Source of the DNA: an uncultured Faecalibacterium sp.
Lineage (GTDB): Bacteria; Bacillota; Clostridia; Oscillospirales; Ruminococcaceae
Reading direction: 5' to 3'
Assembly: GCA_934524985.1 (NCBI GenBank)
Contig: CAKSYT010000008.1
Location: 14,886-78,885 of the forward strand
DNA length: 64,000 nucleotides
A program made the translations under genes and the position numbers. This document shows, one piece after another, positions 25,001 through 34,011 of this stretch. Under the pieces are notes generated by a model. The model had not been told where the DNA came from. It made no database searches and saw nothing but the letters and a program-made list of their open reading frames with translations. Each line of letters opens with the position of its first letter. Positions within the stretch are counted from its first letter, which is position 1.

Positions 25001-25327
25001 ATGGAAAAAATGATGATGCCCGCGTACTACAATGTACTGTCCACTGAAGAGATGACCTACACCGAAGGCGGCGCTACCATGGTTCAGGCTGCCTGCGCAT
25101 GGTTCCTGCCTTTCTACGGCTGGTTCAAGGGCATTACTGCTGTCCGCGACTACCGCAAGAAGAATCCTGACAACTGGACCGAGACCGGTCTGGACGCCCT
25201 GAGCAAGGACATGGAGAAGAGCACTGCCAACCTGCTGTATGACATTGCTTGCTCCATCTCCGTGGTCAGCTCCTGCGCAAGTGTTGTGTGGCTGATCCCG
25301 AATGCTCTCATCGTCTTCGGCTCCTGA
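25001..25327 (+). CDS. Double-glycine-leader peptide precursor 2 (bacteriocin-like)
   Basis: 108 aa (AAAGGAG seven bases upstream). Leader with VLSTEEMTYTEGG ending at residues 23-24, nearly identical to peptide 1. The mature part has an aromatic hydrophobic stretch (AWFLPFYGWF), a charged middle (VRDYRKKNPDNW), DALSKDMEKSTANLLYDIA and a Ser/Cys/Val-rich hydrophobic C terminus. The pair could be a two-peptide bacteriocin or a family of secreted small proteins. The operon ends with a strong terminator. Confidence 0.75.
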   Translation: MEKMMMPAYYNVLSTEEMTYTEGGATMVQAACAWFLPFYGWFKGITAVRDYRKKNPDNWTETGLDALSKDMEKSTANLLYDIACSISVVSSCASVVWLIPNALIVFGS

Positions 25328-25356
25328 TTTCCCGGAGTAGACCAAAGAACAAAGCA

Positions 25357-25398
25357 AGCGGAGGCGCTGCCCGAAAGGGCAGCGCCTCCGCTGTTTTT
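25357..25398 (+). terminator. Terminator of the peptide pair
   Basis: A 16 bp perfect stem (AGCGGAGGCGCTGCCC, loop GAAA, complement) followed by GTTTTT. Confidence 0.95.
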
Positions 25399-25417
25399 AT
25401 GGGATTTTCTTTTAGCT

Positions 25418-25490
25418 TTCGTCTCATGTATCCCAGCTTTCGTCTAAAACAGGGTGCATTTTAGACGAAAGCGCAAGTGTGTGAGACGAA
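25418..25490. repeat. Nested inverted repeat with four TTCGTCT copies
   Basis: Outer arms TTCGTCTCA (25418-25426) and TGAGACGAA (25482-25490) enclose inner arms GCTTTCGTCTAAAA (25436-25449) and TTTTAGACGAAAGC (25459-25472), loop CAGGGTGCA. All arms are exact. It lies between the terminator of the peptide operon and that of the GNAT operon. No T run follows, so it is not itself a terminator. Confidence 0.85.
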
Positions 25491-25508
25491 TCGGCCTTAC
25501 TTACACGC

Positions 25509-25556
25509 AAAAAACGGCGGCACGCTCCGATGGAACGCGCCGCCGTTTGGTTTTTT
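25509..25556. terminator. Bidirectional terminator of the GNAT operon
   Basis: AAAACGGCGGC and GCCGCCGTTT flank a 17 nt loop, with T-rich runs on both strands; on the minus strand it follows the 74 aa gene. Confidence 0.8.
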
Positions 25557-25592
25557 ATAATGCAATCCAACCGGAGATATCATGCCTGTTTT

Positions 25593-25817
25593 TCAGCAAG
25601 CGGTATCTCCAAAAAACGGTTTTACCGTATCGGGCGAAAGCCCGCTGCGCTGTGCTTTCTCCTGTTCATAGGCCACACGAGTCGCTTCCTCTACAAAGGC
25701 TCTGACCTCCGGCGTTGCCGTAGACCATGTAACATTAAAACGGCGGCAGATCTGATAGAACGTGCGATAAAACGCCTCCCGTTCCGGGTCACGCTGGAAA
25801 TACTCTTTTGCATCCAT
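25593..25817 (-). CDS. Small protein paired with the GNAT acetyltransferase
   Basis: 74 aa from the ATG at 25817; a GAGG site overlaps the stop of the upstream gene. Polar and helical (YFQRDPEREAFYRTFYQICRRFNVTW, EVRAFVEEATRVAYEQEK). I do not recognise it. The gap to the GNAT gene is 10 bp, so they are cotranscribed and probably act together. AT-richer than the surrounding genes, suggesting transfer. Confidence 0.7.
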   Translation of the reverse strand: MDAKEYFQRDPEREAFYRTFYQICRRFNVTWSTATPEVRAFVEEATRVAYEQEKAQRSGLSPDTVKPFFGDTAC

Positions 25818-25827
25818 CGAAAACACC

Positions 25828-26346
25828 TCACTTCAAATACGTCACAAATATATTCATGGCCGCCTCGCCAGACAGTTCATAACGCGGCGCTCCGCCAAAA
25901 CTCGGCAACGGACACGCGCCATAATCCCGGATATAGTGTTCTGCCAATTCCGGAACCTTTGCTTCAAATGTGACTGTCCCACCGCATCCATGATCGATCG
26001 AAAGCTTGATACCGTAGGCGATCAAAACCCGTCCGATCCCCTGATATCTTTTGGAATGTCCAACAATTGTCGGGTTGCTTTCCGGCTGGCTTTCAATGTA
26101 GGTGATGTGCACCATCACATCATTTTCCAGTATCTCATACGCTGCCAGTGCAACCAGTTCGCCATCCGTTGTTTTTAACGCATACTTTTCAAAAGCATCC
26201 TTCTGGATATAGGCAGACATCCAGCTCGTCTGCCATACCGGCTCTTTCTCCGTCTGTGCCGCATCTGCTTTTTTCATGCGTGTGATCTTCACGCCTATTT
26301 TCTGTTCATTATCTGTTTTCAGAATAAACGGTACAAACCTTGCCAT
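25828..26346 (-). CDS. GNAT-family N-acetyltransferase-like protein
   Basis: 172 aa (AAAGAGG before the ATG). A GNAT fold is suggested by VHITYIESQPESNP, RYQGIGRVLIAYGIKLSIDHG (acetyl-CoA-binding loop/helix) and AEHYIRDYGACPLP near the C terminus. The substrate is unknown. Clearly lower G+C than flanking genes. It forms a two-gene operon with the 74 aa gene. GNAT toxins paired with small antitoxins are known, but this partner lacks a visible DNA-binding motif, so that reading is speculative. Confidence 0.75.
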   Translation of the reverse strand: MARFVPFILKTDNEQKIGVKITRMKKADAAQTEKEPVWQTSWMSAYIQKDAFEKYALKTTDGELVALAAYEILENDVMVHITYIESQPESNPTIVGHSKRYQGIGRVLIAYGIKLSIDHGCGGTVTFEAKVPELAEHYIRDYGACPLPSFGGAPRYELSGEAAMNIFVTYLK

Positions 26347-26423
26347 ACAAACCTCTTTCCCAAATACGGCGTTCCAAATTATCAGTTATATTATACTCGA
26401 TTCTGTGTAGCTTTTCAACAAAA

Positions 26424-26465
26424 ACAAAAATCCCCCGGACTGCTGTTCCCGGCAGTTCAGGGGAT
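26424..26465 (-). terminator. Terminator of dnaJ
   Basis: On the minus strand GATCCCCTGAACTGCC pairs with GGCAGT-CCGGGGGAT across a short loop, followed by TTTTTGTTTTT. Confidence 0.85.
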
Positions 26466-26473
26466 CTCATACC

Positions 26474-27646
26474 TTATGCGTTGAACATATCTTTCAGCTT
26501 TTTGAAGAAGCCCTTACGCTTTTCGTAGTTTTCTTCTTTCAGCGTGCCCTCAAATTTCTTCAGGGCATCGCGCTGCGCCTTGTTCAGCTTTTTGGGGATC
26601 TCCACCTCGCACTTGACGTACATATCGCCGCGGCCGCGGCCGTTCAGGTACTGGATACCCTTGCCGCGCAGGCGGAAGGTGGTACCGCTCTGGGTGCCCT
26701 CGGGCACGGTGTACTCCACCTTGCCGTCAATGGAGGGTACGGTGATGCTGTCGCCCAGCACGGCCTGACTGTAAGTGATGGGCACGGTGACCCATACATC
26801 GTAGCCGTCGCGCTGGAACACCTCGCTGGGGCGCACGGTGACCATGACGATGACATCACCGGCGGGGCCGCCGTTGGTACCGGCATCGCCCATACCGCGC
26901 AGTGCAAAGCTCTGGTCGTCGTCGATGCCCATGGGGATGGACACCTCCAGCGTCTTTTTGGTGGCCACCTTGCCGCTGCCGTGGCAGACCTTGCAGGGGT
27001 TCTTTACCAGCTTGCCCTTGCCGCCGCAGCGGGAGCAGGGCTGCTGGGTCTGCATCACGCCAAAGGGGGTGCGCTGCTGGCGAATGACAAAGCCGCGTCC
27101 ACCGCAGTCCGGGCAGGTCTCGGGGCTGGTGCCGGCGGCACAGCCGCTGCCGTGGCACTCGGTGCACTCCTGCTGACGGGTGATGGTAATGTTCTTCTTG
27201 CAGCCGTGCACGGCCTCGTCAAAGCTCAGGGTGATGCGCACCCGGATGTCCTGCCCCTTGCGGGGGGCGTTGGGGTTTGCCTGACGGGACGAGCCGCCGA
27301 AGCCGCCAAAGCCGCCGCCGAAGATATCGCCAAAGATGTCGCCCAGATCCACACCATCGCCGCCAAAACCGCTGAAGCCGCCGGGGCCGCCGCCGTTCTG
27401 CGCTGCATAGGTAGGGTCAACACCGGCAAAGCCGTACTGGTCGTACAGCTGGCGCTTCTTCGGGTCCGAAAGCACCTCGTTTGCTTCGTTGATCTCCTTA
27501 AACTTTGCCTCGGCGTCCTTATCGCCGGGGTTATAGTCCGGGTGGTACTTCATGGCAAGCTTGCGGTATGCCTTTTTGATCTCGGCATCGCTTGCGCCCT
27601 TGGATACCCCCAGCACTTCGTAATAATCACGCTTTTCCTGTGCCAT
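26474..27646 (-). CDS. dnaJ: Chaperone protein DnaJ
   Basis: 390 aa from the ATG at 27646 (GAGGTG seven bases upstream). J domain (~5-70) with the HPD tripeptide in [10 protein letters not shown], a Gly/Phe-rich region (~75-130), four CxxCxGxG zinc motifs ([32 protein letters not shown]) and the C-terminal substrate-binding domains. It delivers unfolded proteins to DnaK and stimulates its ATPase. It lies 285 bp after dnaK, with repeats between. Confidence 0.98.
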   Translation of the reverse strand: MAQEKRDYYEVLGVSKGASDAEIKKAYRKLAMKYHPDYNPGDKDAEAKFKEINEANEVLSDPKKRQLYDQYGFAGVDPTYAAQNGGGPGGFSGFGGDGVDLGDIFGDIFGGGFGGFGGSSRQANPNAPRKGQDIRVRITLSFDEAVHGCKKNITITRQQECTECHGSGCAAGTSPETCPDCGGRGFVIRQQRTPFGVMQTQQPCSRCGGKGKLVKNPCKVCHGSGKVATKKTLEVSIPMGIDDDQSFALRGMGDAGTNGGPAGDVIVMVTVRPSEVFQRDGYDVWVTVPITYSQAVLGDSITVPSIDGKVEYTVPEGTQSGTTFRLRGKGIQYLNGRGRGDMYVKCEVEIPKKLNKAQRDALKKFEGTLKEENYEKRKGFFKKLKDMFNA

Positions 27647-27690
27647 ATCCACTCACCTCTCCAACCTCTCCCGTCACGGTCTTTCTCCGC

Positions 27691-27826
27691 ACGAACCCTC
27701 TCAGGCGCTGACGCGCCAGCTCCCCCGAGGGGGGAGCTTAGACCGAGAAGGGAAACTTGTCCTCACCGCCAAAAGCTCGCCCATCGGGAGAGCTGGCATT
27801 GCGAAGCAATGACTGAGAGGGTTTAC
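27691..27826. repeat. Element B pair between dnaK and dnaJ
   Basis: Inverted pair: CCCTCTCAG with stem GGCGC-TGAC-GCGCC at one end and stem CATTGC-GAA-GCAATG then GACTGAGAGGG at the other. The spacer (~45 bp) keeps only part of the usual core. Confidence 0.75.
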
Positions 27827-27841
27827 ATTCTATAAACCAGC

Positions 27842-27880
27842 AAGAGCCGCTCCGGTCTAAACCGGAGCGGCTTTTGCTCT
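27842..27880. terminator. Terminator after dnaK
   Basis: AAGAGCCGCTCCGGT-CTAA-ACCGGAGCGGCTTTTGCTCT; strong stem with T-rich ends on both strands, about 50 bp after the dnaK stop. Confidence 0.85.
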
Positions 27881-27930
27881 ATTGCGCGTGTGCCCGCCGG
27901 TTTGGCCGGACACAGCGCTTTGTGTCAAAC

Positions 27931-29757
27931 TTAGACTTCCTTGAAGTCGGCATCCACAACGCCGTCATCGTTGGGCTTGGTATCGGCTGCGCCTGCGTCA
28001 GCACCGGGCTGTGCACCGGCGGCCTGCTGTGCGGCAGCGGCTGCCTGATACATCTTCTCGAACACCTGGCTCAGGGCTTCCTGCTTTGCCTTGATGTCGT
28101 CCACGTTGCCGGACTGGACAGCGGTCCGCAGGTCGGCCAGCTTTGCCTCGGCATCGCTCTTCACGTCTGCGGGCAGCTTGTCGCCGTTCTCCTTCAGCAT
28201 CTTCTCGGTCTGGAACACCATCTGGTCGGCACCGTTGCGGATATCGACCTCTTCACGCTTCTTCTTATCGTCGGCAGCAAACTGCTCAGCTTCCTTCACA
28301 GCCTTGTCGATGTCCTCCTTGGACATGTTGGTAGAAGCGGTGATGGTGATGTTCTGCTCCTTGCCGGTGCCCAGATCCTTGGCGCTGACCTTCACGATGC
28401 CGTTGGCATCGATATCGAAGGTGACTTCGATCTGAGGCACGCCGCGGGGAGCCGGAGCAATGCCGTCCAGATGGAACACACCCAAGCTCTTGTTGTCGCG
28501 GGCAAACTCACGCTCGCCCTGCAGCACGTTGACCTCAACAGAGGGCTGGTTGTCGGCTGCGGTGGAGAACACCTGGCTCTTGTGGGTGGGGATGGTGGTG
28601 TTGCGGTCGATGATCTTGGTGCACACGCCGCCCAGCGTCTCAATGCCAAGGCTCAGCGGGGTGACATCCAGCAGCAGCAGACCCTTCTTCTCGCCGTTCA
28701 GAACGCCGCCCTGAATAGCAGCACCGACAGCCACGCACTCATCGGGGTTGATGCCCTTGAAGGGCTCGCAGTTCAGTTCCTTCTTCACTGCGTCGTAGAC
28801 AGCGGGGATACGGGTAGAACCACCGACCATCAGGACCTTCTTCAGGTCGGAAGCGCGCAGACCTGCATCCTGCAGAGCCTTGCGCACGGGGGTCATGGTG
28901 CGGTCGACCAGATCAGCGGTCAGCTCGTTGAACTTTGCGCGGGTCAGGGTCATATCCAAGTGCTTGGGGCCGGTAGCATCGGCAGTGATGAAGGGCAGGT
29001 TGATCTGGCTGCTCATTGCGCTGGACAGCTCGATCTTAGCCTTCTCGGCAGCTTCCTTCAAACGCTGTGCAGCCATCTTGTCCTTGCGCAGGTCGATGCC
29101 GTTCTCGGTCTGGAAAGCGTCTGCCATCCAGTCGATGATGCGCTGATCGAAGTCGTCGCCGCCCAGATGGGTATCGCCGTTGGTGGCCAGAACCTCGGTA
29201 ACGCCGTCGCCCATCTCGATGATGGACACATCGAAGGTGCCGCCGCCCAGATCGTAGACCATGATCTTCTGGTCGTCTTCCTTATCCACACCGTAAGCCA
29301 GAGCAGCTGCGGTGGGCTCGTTGATGATACGGCGGACGTTCAGGCCGGCAATGGTGCCTGCGTCCTTGGTGGCCTGACGCTGGCTGTCGTTGAAGTAGGC
29401 AGGCACAGTGATGACAGCCTCGGTGACGGTCTCGCCCAGATAAGCCTCGGCGTCAGCCTTCAGCTTCTGCAGGATCATAGCGCTGACCTGCTGGGGAGTG
29501 TACTCCTTGCCGTTCAGGGTCACCTTGTGGTCGGTGCCCATCTGACGCTTGATGGAAGAAACGGTGTTGTCGGGGTTGGTGATAGCCTGACGCTTTGCAA
29601 CCTGACCTACCAGACGGTCGCCGGTCTTGGTGAAGCCGACAACGGACGGGGTGGTGCGGGCGCCCTCAGAGTTGGCGATAACAACAGGCTCGCCGCCCTC
29701 CATAACAGCCACGCAGCTGTTGGTAGTACCAAGGTCGATACCAATAATCTTACTCAT
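27931..29757 (-). CDS. dnaK: Chaperone protein DnaK (Hsp70)
   Basis: 608 aa, normal for Firmicutes. The ATPase domain begins [18 protein letters not shown] and has the phosphate motif [13 protein letters not shown] and [13 protein letters not shown]; the linker and substrate-binding domain carry [11 protein letters not shown]. The C-terminal lid ends in a Gly/Ala/Gln-rich tail. Works with GrpE and DnaJ in protein folding. Third gene of the hrcA operon. Confidence 0.99.
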   Translation of the reverse strand: MSKIIGIDLGTTNSCVAVMEGGEPVVIANSEGARTTPSVVGFTKTGDRLVGQVAKRQAITNPDNTVSSIKRQMGTDHKVTLNGKEYTPQQVSAMILQKLKADAEAYLGETVTEAVITVPAYFNDSQRQATKDAGTIAGLNVRRIINEPTAAALAYGVDKEDDQKIMVYDLGGGTFDVSIIEMGDGVTEVLATNGDTHLGGDDFDQRIIDWMADAFQTENGIDLRKDKMAAQRLKEAAEKAKIELSSAMSSQINLPFITADATGPKHLDMTLTRAKFNELTADLVDRTMTPVRKALQDAGLRASDLKKVLMVGGSTRIPAVYDAVKKELNCEPFKGINPDECVAVGAAIQGGVLNGEKKGLLLLDVTPLSLGIETLGGVCTKIIDRNTTIPTHKSQVFSTAADNQPSVEVNVLQGEREFARDNKSLGVFHLDGIAPAPRGVPQIEVTFDIDANGIVKVSAKDLGTGKEQNITITASTNMSKEDIDKAVKEAEQFAADDKKKREEVDIRNGADQMVFQTEKMLKENGDKLPADVKSDAEAKLADLRTAVQSGNVDDIKAKQEALSQVFEKMYQAAAAAQQAAGAQPGADAGAADTKPNDDGVVDADFKEV

Positions 29758-29858
29758 AATGAAGTCTCCTCTCGAAAGAACAAATCTTGTTTATATGATG
29801 CTTATGATGATGTCAAGCGGATGTTATTGCAAACTCCCTTGCGGGAGGTTCGGCTTGT

Positions 29859-30479
29859 TTATTCGGCCACCACAACGGTTGCATGGCGGATGATCTTGTC
29901 ACCCAGCTTGTAACCCTTCTGGAAAACGGTGACCACCGTGCCGCTCTCCTGCCCGTCCGGGGCGGGGATCTGCTGCACAGCATTCATAAAGTTGGGATCA
30001 AAGGGCTTGCCCAGCACCTCGATCTCCTCCACATGGAGGGCTTCCAGTGCCTTTGCGGCCTTATCCAGCGTCATGACCACGCCCTTTTTGTAGTTCTCGT
30101 CAGTGGTGGGGGCGTTGGCTGCCATATCCAGCGTATCCAGAATGGGGATGATCTTTTCCACTGCGTGGGAAACACCGTCGCCAAACTTCTGGTCGGCTTC
30201 GCGGGCGGAGCGCTTGCGGTAGTTGTCGTACTCGGCAGCCATGCGCAGCAGCTGATCCTTGGCCTGTGCGGCGTTCTTTTCCGCTGCATCCAGCTTTGCC
30301 TTAACGGCTTCCATCTCCCGGGCCTTCTTGTTGAACCAGCCGCCGTCCTTCTTCTTGTCCTCTTCGGCAGCGGCAGCCTCGGCAGCAGCCTGTTCGGGCG
30401 CTGCGGCAGCGGTCTTTTCCTCGGGGGCAGTCTCCGGCTGCTCGGTCTCGGGCACCGTGTTCTTTGCTTCTTCGCTCAT
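29859..30479 (-). CDS. grpE: Nucleotide exchange factor GrpE
   Basis: 206 aa. A long acidic/Ala-rich disordered N terminus (~1-60), a coiled-coil (~65-110; LRMAAEYDNYRKRSARE is the family signature) and a C-terminal beta domain (GKPFDPNFMNAVQQIPAPDGQESGTVV...FQKGYKLGDKIIRHATVVVAE). It releases ADP from DnaK. Its ATG overlaps the hrcA stop by four bases (ATGA). Confidence 0.97.
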   Translation of the reverse strand: MSEEAKNTVPETEQPETAPEEKTAAAAPEQAAAEAAAAEEDKKKDGGWFNKKAREMEAVKAKLDAAEKNAAQAKDQLLRMAAEYDNYRKRSAREADQKFGDGVSHAVEKIIPILDTLDMAANAPTTDENYKKGVVMTLDKAAKALEALHVEEIEVLGKPFDPNFMNAVQQIPAPDGQESGTVVTVFQKGYKLGDKIIRHATVVVAE

Positions 30480-31549
30480 TCCAGATCCTCCTTATAGATC
30501 ACAGTCCGCCGCGGTACGGCAGCCTGCGGGGTGTCTTTTCGTTTGCCGCTCATGCCCTCGCCCAGCTGGTCTGCAAACTCGTGCAGCAGGGGCATCAGCT
30601 TCTGGAAGGGCATCCGGGTGGGGCCGATCAGGGCAATGGAACCCCACAGCCCGCCGCCTACCAGATACCGGTCGCTCACGATGCACAGCCCGGGGATCTG
30701 CGGCTCCAGATCCTCGCCCAGCAGCACGCTTTCGCTGCGGTTTTCCGGGGGTGCGATCAGGCTTGCGGCCTGTTCTTCGTCGTTCAGCAGGGTAAGGATA
30801 TCACCCACCCGGCCGTCCAGCTGCGGCCAGTCCAGCAGGTACTGCTCGCCGCCCAGAAATACATGGGGCTTTACGCTGTCCTGCAGAATTGCGGCTGCGG
30901 CGCTGACCACCGGCACAAGTTCCGGTGCGATCTGGCTGCACAGCTCGCTGAGCATCCGGGTGGAAAGATCCACCGGTGCCACAAAGGTAAGGTTGCGGTT
31001 GAGCAGCGCCGCAAGGGCAGCTGCCTTTTCCCGGGAAAGCCCGGTGCGTACCCGCGCCACCCGGGTGCGGACGTAACCGGCGGTGGTCACAGCCAGCACA
31101 GCGGCTGCGCTGCGGCCCACCTGCACCACCTCGTAATGGGCGATGCACAGATCCTCGGCGCAGGGGGTACTGACGGCGGCGGTGCAGCCGCTGATGGCGG
31201 CCAGCGCCTTGGCAGCGCCCTGTGCCAGCTTTTCCGGCTCGTGGTCAAGGCTGGCGAACACCGCATCCACCCGGGCGCGGGTAACGCGGTCCAGCGGCTG
31301 ATCGTCGGTAAGCAGATTGTCCAGATAATACCGGTAGCCCTTGGCGCTGGGCACACGCCCCGCGCTGGTGTGGGGCTGCTCCAGCAGGCCCAGCTTTGTC
31401 AGCGCCGCCATCTCGTTGCGCAGCGTTGCGCTGGACACTGCCATGTCAAAGTAGTTTGCCAGCACGCTGCTGCCCACCGGCTCGCCCTCAAGGCCATACA
31501 GCGCCACGATCGCCTGCAAGACCCGTTGCTTGCGTGCATCCATCGTCAT
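30476..31549 (-). CDS. hrcA: Heat-inducible transcription repressor HrcA
   Basis: 357 aa from the ATG at 31549 (AGGAGG eight bases upstream). N-terminal winged helix (RKQRVLQAIVALYGLEGEPVGSSVLANYFDMAVSSATLRNEMAALTKLGLLEQPHTSAGRVPSAKGYRYY in pieces; the SSATLRNEMA and HTSAGRVPS signatures are intact), then GAF-like and insertion domains. It represses its own operon at the CIRCE element just upstream. Confidence 0.97.
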   Translation of the reverse strand: MTMDARKQRVLQAIVALYGLEGEPVGSSVLANYFDMAVSSATLRNEMAALTKLGLLEQPHTSAGRVPSAKGYRYYLDNLLTDDQPLDRVTRARVDAVFASLDHEPEKLAQGAAKALAAISGCTAAVSTPCAEDLCIAHYEVVQVGRSAAAVLAVTTAGYVRTRVARVRTGLSREKAAALAALLNRNLTFVAPVDLSTRMLSELCSQIAPELVPVVSAAAAILQDSVKPHVFLGGEQYLLDWPQLDGRVGDILTLLNDEEQAASLIAPPENRSESVLLGEDLEPQIPGLCIVSDRYLVGGGLWGSIALIGPTRMPFQKLMPLLHEFADQLGEGMSGKRKDTPQAAVPRRTVIYKEDLE

Positions 31550-31584
31550 AGCGCCTGCCTCCTTTTTGTATCGCTTTTGTTTGT

Positions 31585-31611
31585 TTAGCACTCCTTGTTC
31601 CTGAGTGCTAA
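31585..31611. promoter_or_regulatory. CIRCE operator
   Basis: TTAGCACTC (31585-31593), 9 bp, GAGTGCTAA (31603-31611): an exact match to the HrcA operator, placed just downstream of the hrcA promoter. Confidence 0.98.
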
Positions 31612-31615
31612 GACC

Positions 31616-31643
31616 ATTATAATCGTTTTTGCCCTGCTGTCAA
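31616..31643 (-). promoter_or_regulatory. Promoter of hrcA-grpE-dnaK
   Basis: Minus strand TTGACA (31643-31638), 16 bp, TATAAT (31621-31616), adjacent to CIRCE. Confidence 0.9.
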
Positions 31644-31693
31644 GCCCTTTGCAAAAATGTTTATAAAGATTCATAATTCTGTCATAAAGGGGT

Positions 31694-32065
31694 GTGAACT
31701 CCCTCAGTCAAAGCCTACGGCTTTGCCAGCTCCCTCTAGGAGGGAGCCTCTGGCGCGCCCGCAAGCTTTGCACTTTAGCCGGAAACTGTATCGCCATGCC
31801 AAAGGCCCCATCCTAGAGGGGGCTGGCATCGCGCAGCGATGACTGGGGGAGTTTTTCCCGGCGTGCGCCCTCTCCGTCTTTGCTTCGCAAATCCACCTCT
31901 CCCAAAGGGAGAGGCAAGAGCACTGCCGGAAGCTTCCTCTTTGTACCTAATACTTTAGCATCGAGGTTGACGGCTTGGCTCTCCCCTTGGGAGAGCTGGC
32001 GCGGGAGCGCCTGAGAGGGCGTGCTTTCCCCGGGGTGCGCGGGAGCGCCTGAGAGGGTTCACCCC
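31694..32065. repeat. Element B array between hrcA and the SLH protein
   Basis: Several units. The first has ends CTCCCTCAGTC and GACTGGGGGAG, where the scaffold itself has changed with complement kept, and stems CAAAGCC-TAC-GGCTTTG and CATCGC-GCA-GCGATG. A second unit has the full core GCACTGCCGGAAGCTTCCTC then CCTAATACTTTAGC. No gene is present in 31550-32193. Confidence 0.8.
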
Positions 32066-32193
32066 CCATTTTCAGCGATTCGCGCAGTTTCAACCCCCAT
32101 TCGTGCAGAATTTCTTTTATTTTTGCCTAGTTTATGGTATATTTATAGTAACAAGACCCTCGTATAAAACCCACACGAAAGGAGCGAAACTCT

Positions 32194-33780
32194 ATGAAAG
32201 CCAAACGCATTGTAAGCATCCTGCTGACCGGCAGTATGCTGCTGTCCCTGCTGCCGGTGTCTGCACTGGCAGCTGCCCCGGTGTTCGATGCACCCGCCCA
32301 GACTACGGCCAAAAAGGCTGCACCCCTTGTACAGGAGGCAGACGCCTCCCGCAGCACCGAGGAGGAAGCCGCCACCCGCAGCAGCCGTGATCTGGACGCA
32401 GAAAACGGCACCGCCAGCAGCTTTACCATCGACCTGAAAGCCGATGGTACGCCCACAGAATCCGGCGACGATGATCATTGGCACTACGACCCAAATTCCA
32501 ACGGTCGGCTGTACCTGACCGAGGGCGTCTTTACCCTGCAGCCCTCTAAGGAACCCAACGCGGAAAGCGCCCTGCAAGTGGTAGAGCTGAACATTGAGCA
32601 AAAAGCCGACTTTGCCGGCGGCACCGTCGGCAGGCTAACCTACAATTGCGGCACCATCTCCAATGGCACCTTCCAAGGGTATGTGTACAACGGCTACAGC
32701 TACGACGACGAGTTCATCCCCGGCGTCATCCTTGACGGCACTTTCCAAGGAGAGGTAACCAACGACGGCGTCATCTCCGGTGGCCTCTTCCAAGGAACGG
32801 TGTACAACTACGAAATCATCTCCAATGGTAACTTCCAAGGGAATGTGCGCAACTACCGAACCATCTCCGGCGGCACCTTTGAAAAGGGTATGAATCTCAA
32901 GAATTATGACGCCTCCATCACCATCAAAGACGGCCAGTTTGACGGCGCGGTTGTCACCGAAGAATGTAAATCCCCGCTTTCCATCACCGGCGGCCTGTTT
33001 ACCAAAACTGTGGATGTAAGCAACATCAGCCCGGACAAGCTTTCTGTCACCGGCGGCTATTTTGTAAACGAGCCTACCCTGCCGGTAGGCAGCGACACCC
33101 GCTTTACCACTGTGAGCGATCGGAATTACCGAGCCTTCAAAGTGCCTGTAAATGGAGACTGGTCTGAAAACCGCTACAGCAGTCTTTATGTCCCCCACGG
33201 ATCGTCTGAGCAGCCCAACACCATTACCGTAGAGACCCCTACGAAATTGACCGACTGCCTTGCAGACGGCGAAACCATTATGAACTCCGTAGTCAGCAAA
33301 GGCGGCAACACTTATGAGATCCCTGTGCAGAACTACGAAAAGATCGTTCTGGTGACCGAGGAGCATTCGGCACCTCCAACGGACGGCTCCGACAGCGAGC
33401 TTGACCCGGATTTCTCCTCCGGTGCAGCCGCACTCGGCGTAGTGCTTGGCACTGCGGGTCTGGGTTACATCGCCTATGCCCACATCTCTTCCGTGTACCT
33501 GTACTATGCGCTGCCGGGCGGCTTTATCCCCTCTACCCGGCAGGAGCTGGCAAACGTCCTGTGGACGACTGCCGGTAAGCCCGACCCCGTAAGCACTGCC
33601 CTGTATACCGACATCCCCGCTGACAATATCGAGCAGCAGAAGGCCGCCCGCTGGTGCGTGGAGCAGGGTCTGCTCTCCGATCACGGCGCAACCTTCGGCC
33701 CGGACACCAAGGTGACCAATGCCCGCATCATCCGCGCATGGAACAGCCTGAAAAAGGTGCCTGTGACCATTGCAAACTAA
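32194..33780 (+). CDS. Secreted surface protein with beta-helix repeats and an SLH-like end
   Basis: 528 aa. Signal peptide ending near ALAAA (~27). A low-complexity segment (~30-95) is followed by repeats of about 15-20 residues with the pattern ISNGTFQGxVxN (ISNGTFQG, LDGTFQG, ISGGLFQG, ISNGNFQG, ISGGTFEK; ~150-240), likely a short beta-helix. A hydrophobic stretch (~410-435) precedes an S-layer-homology-like end (TRQELANVLW; YTDIP; ARWCVEQGLLSDHGATFGPD). SLH domains bind secondary wall polymers. Ligand unknown. Confidence 0.8.
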   Translation: MKAKRIVSILLTGSMLLSLLPVSALAAAPVFDAPAQTTAKKAAPLVQEADASRSTEEEAATRSSRDLDAENGTASSFTIDLKADGTPTESGDDDHWHYDPNSNGRLYLTEGVFTLQPSKEPNAESALQVVELNIEQKADFAGGTVGRLTYNCGTISNGTFQGYVYNGYSYDDEFIPGVILDGTFQGEVTNDGVISGGLFQGTVYNYEIISNGNFQGNVRNYRTISGGTFEKGMNLKNYDASITIKDGQFDGAVVTEECKSPLSITGGLFTKTVDVSNISPDKLSVTGGYFVNEPTLPVGSDTRFTTVSDRNYRAFKVPVNGDWSENRYSSLYVPHGSSEQPNTITVETPTKLTDCLADGETIMNSVVSKGGNTYEIPVQNYEKIVLVTEEHSAPPTDGSDSELDPDFSSGAAALGVVLGTAGLGYIAYAHISSVYLYYALPGGFIPSTRQELANVLWTTAGKPDPVSTALYTDIPADNIEQQKAARWCVEQGLLSDHGATFGPDTKVTNARIIRAWNSLKKVPVTIAN

Positions 33781-33811
33781 CCATCCTCACATTCATCCTT
33801 TCATGTACGCT

Positions 33812-33854
33812 GCCGCCCGGCTTGTCTCCACAGGCCGGGCGGCGATGTTTTTTG
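33812..33854 (+). terminator. Terminator of the SLH protein gene
   Basis: GCCGCCCGGC and GCCGGGCGGC pair, followed by GATGTTTTTT. Confidence 0.85.
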
Positions 33855-33856
33855 TA

Positions 33857-33985
33857 ACCCTCTCAGTCAAAGCCTGACGGCTTTGCCAGCTCCCCCGAAG
33901 GGGGAGCTTTTTGGCATCTTCCGGTCAGCACGAATAAAGCTCCCCCTTCGGGGGAGCTGGCGCGGGAGCGCCTGAGAGGGTTCAG
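33857..33985. repeat. Element B pair before spoVT
   Basis: CCCTCTCAGTCAAAGCC-TGAC-GGCTTTGCCAG at one end and CTGGCGC-GGGA-GCGCC-TGAGAGGG at the other, with a short ~30 bp spacer. Confidence 0.8.
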
Positions 33986-34011
33986 CCCGCTTGCGGCAAG
34001 CAGAAACTTTC

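Noticed and set aside
27874-29913. A 679-codon plus-strand frame opposite dnaK
   Set aside because: It is the mirror of dnaK, a common effect of biased codon use; dnaK on the minus strand is unmistakable.
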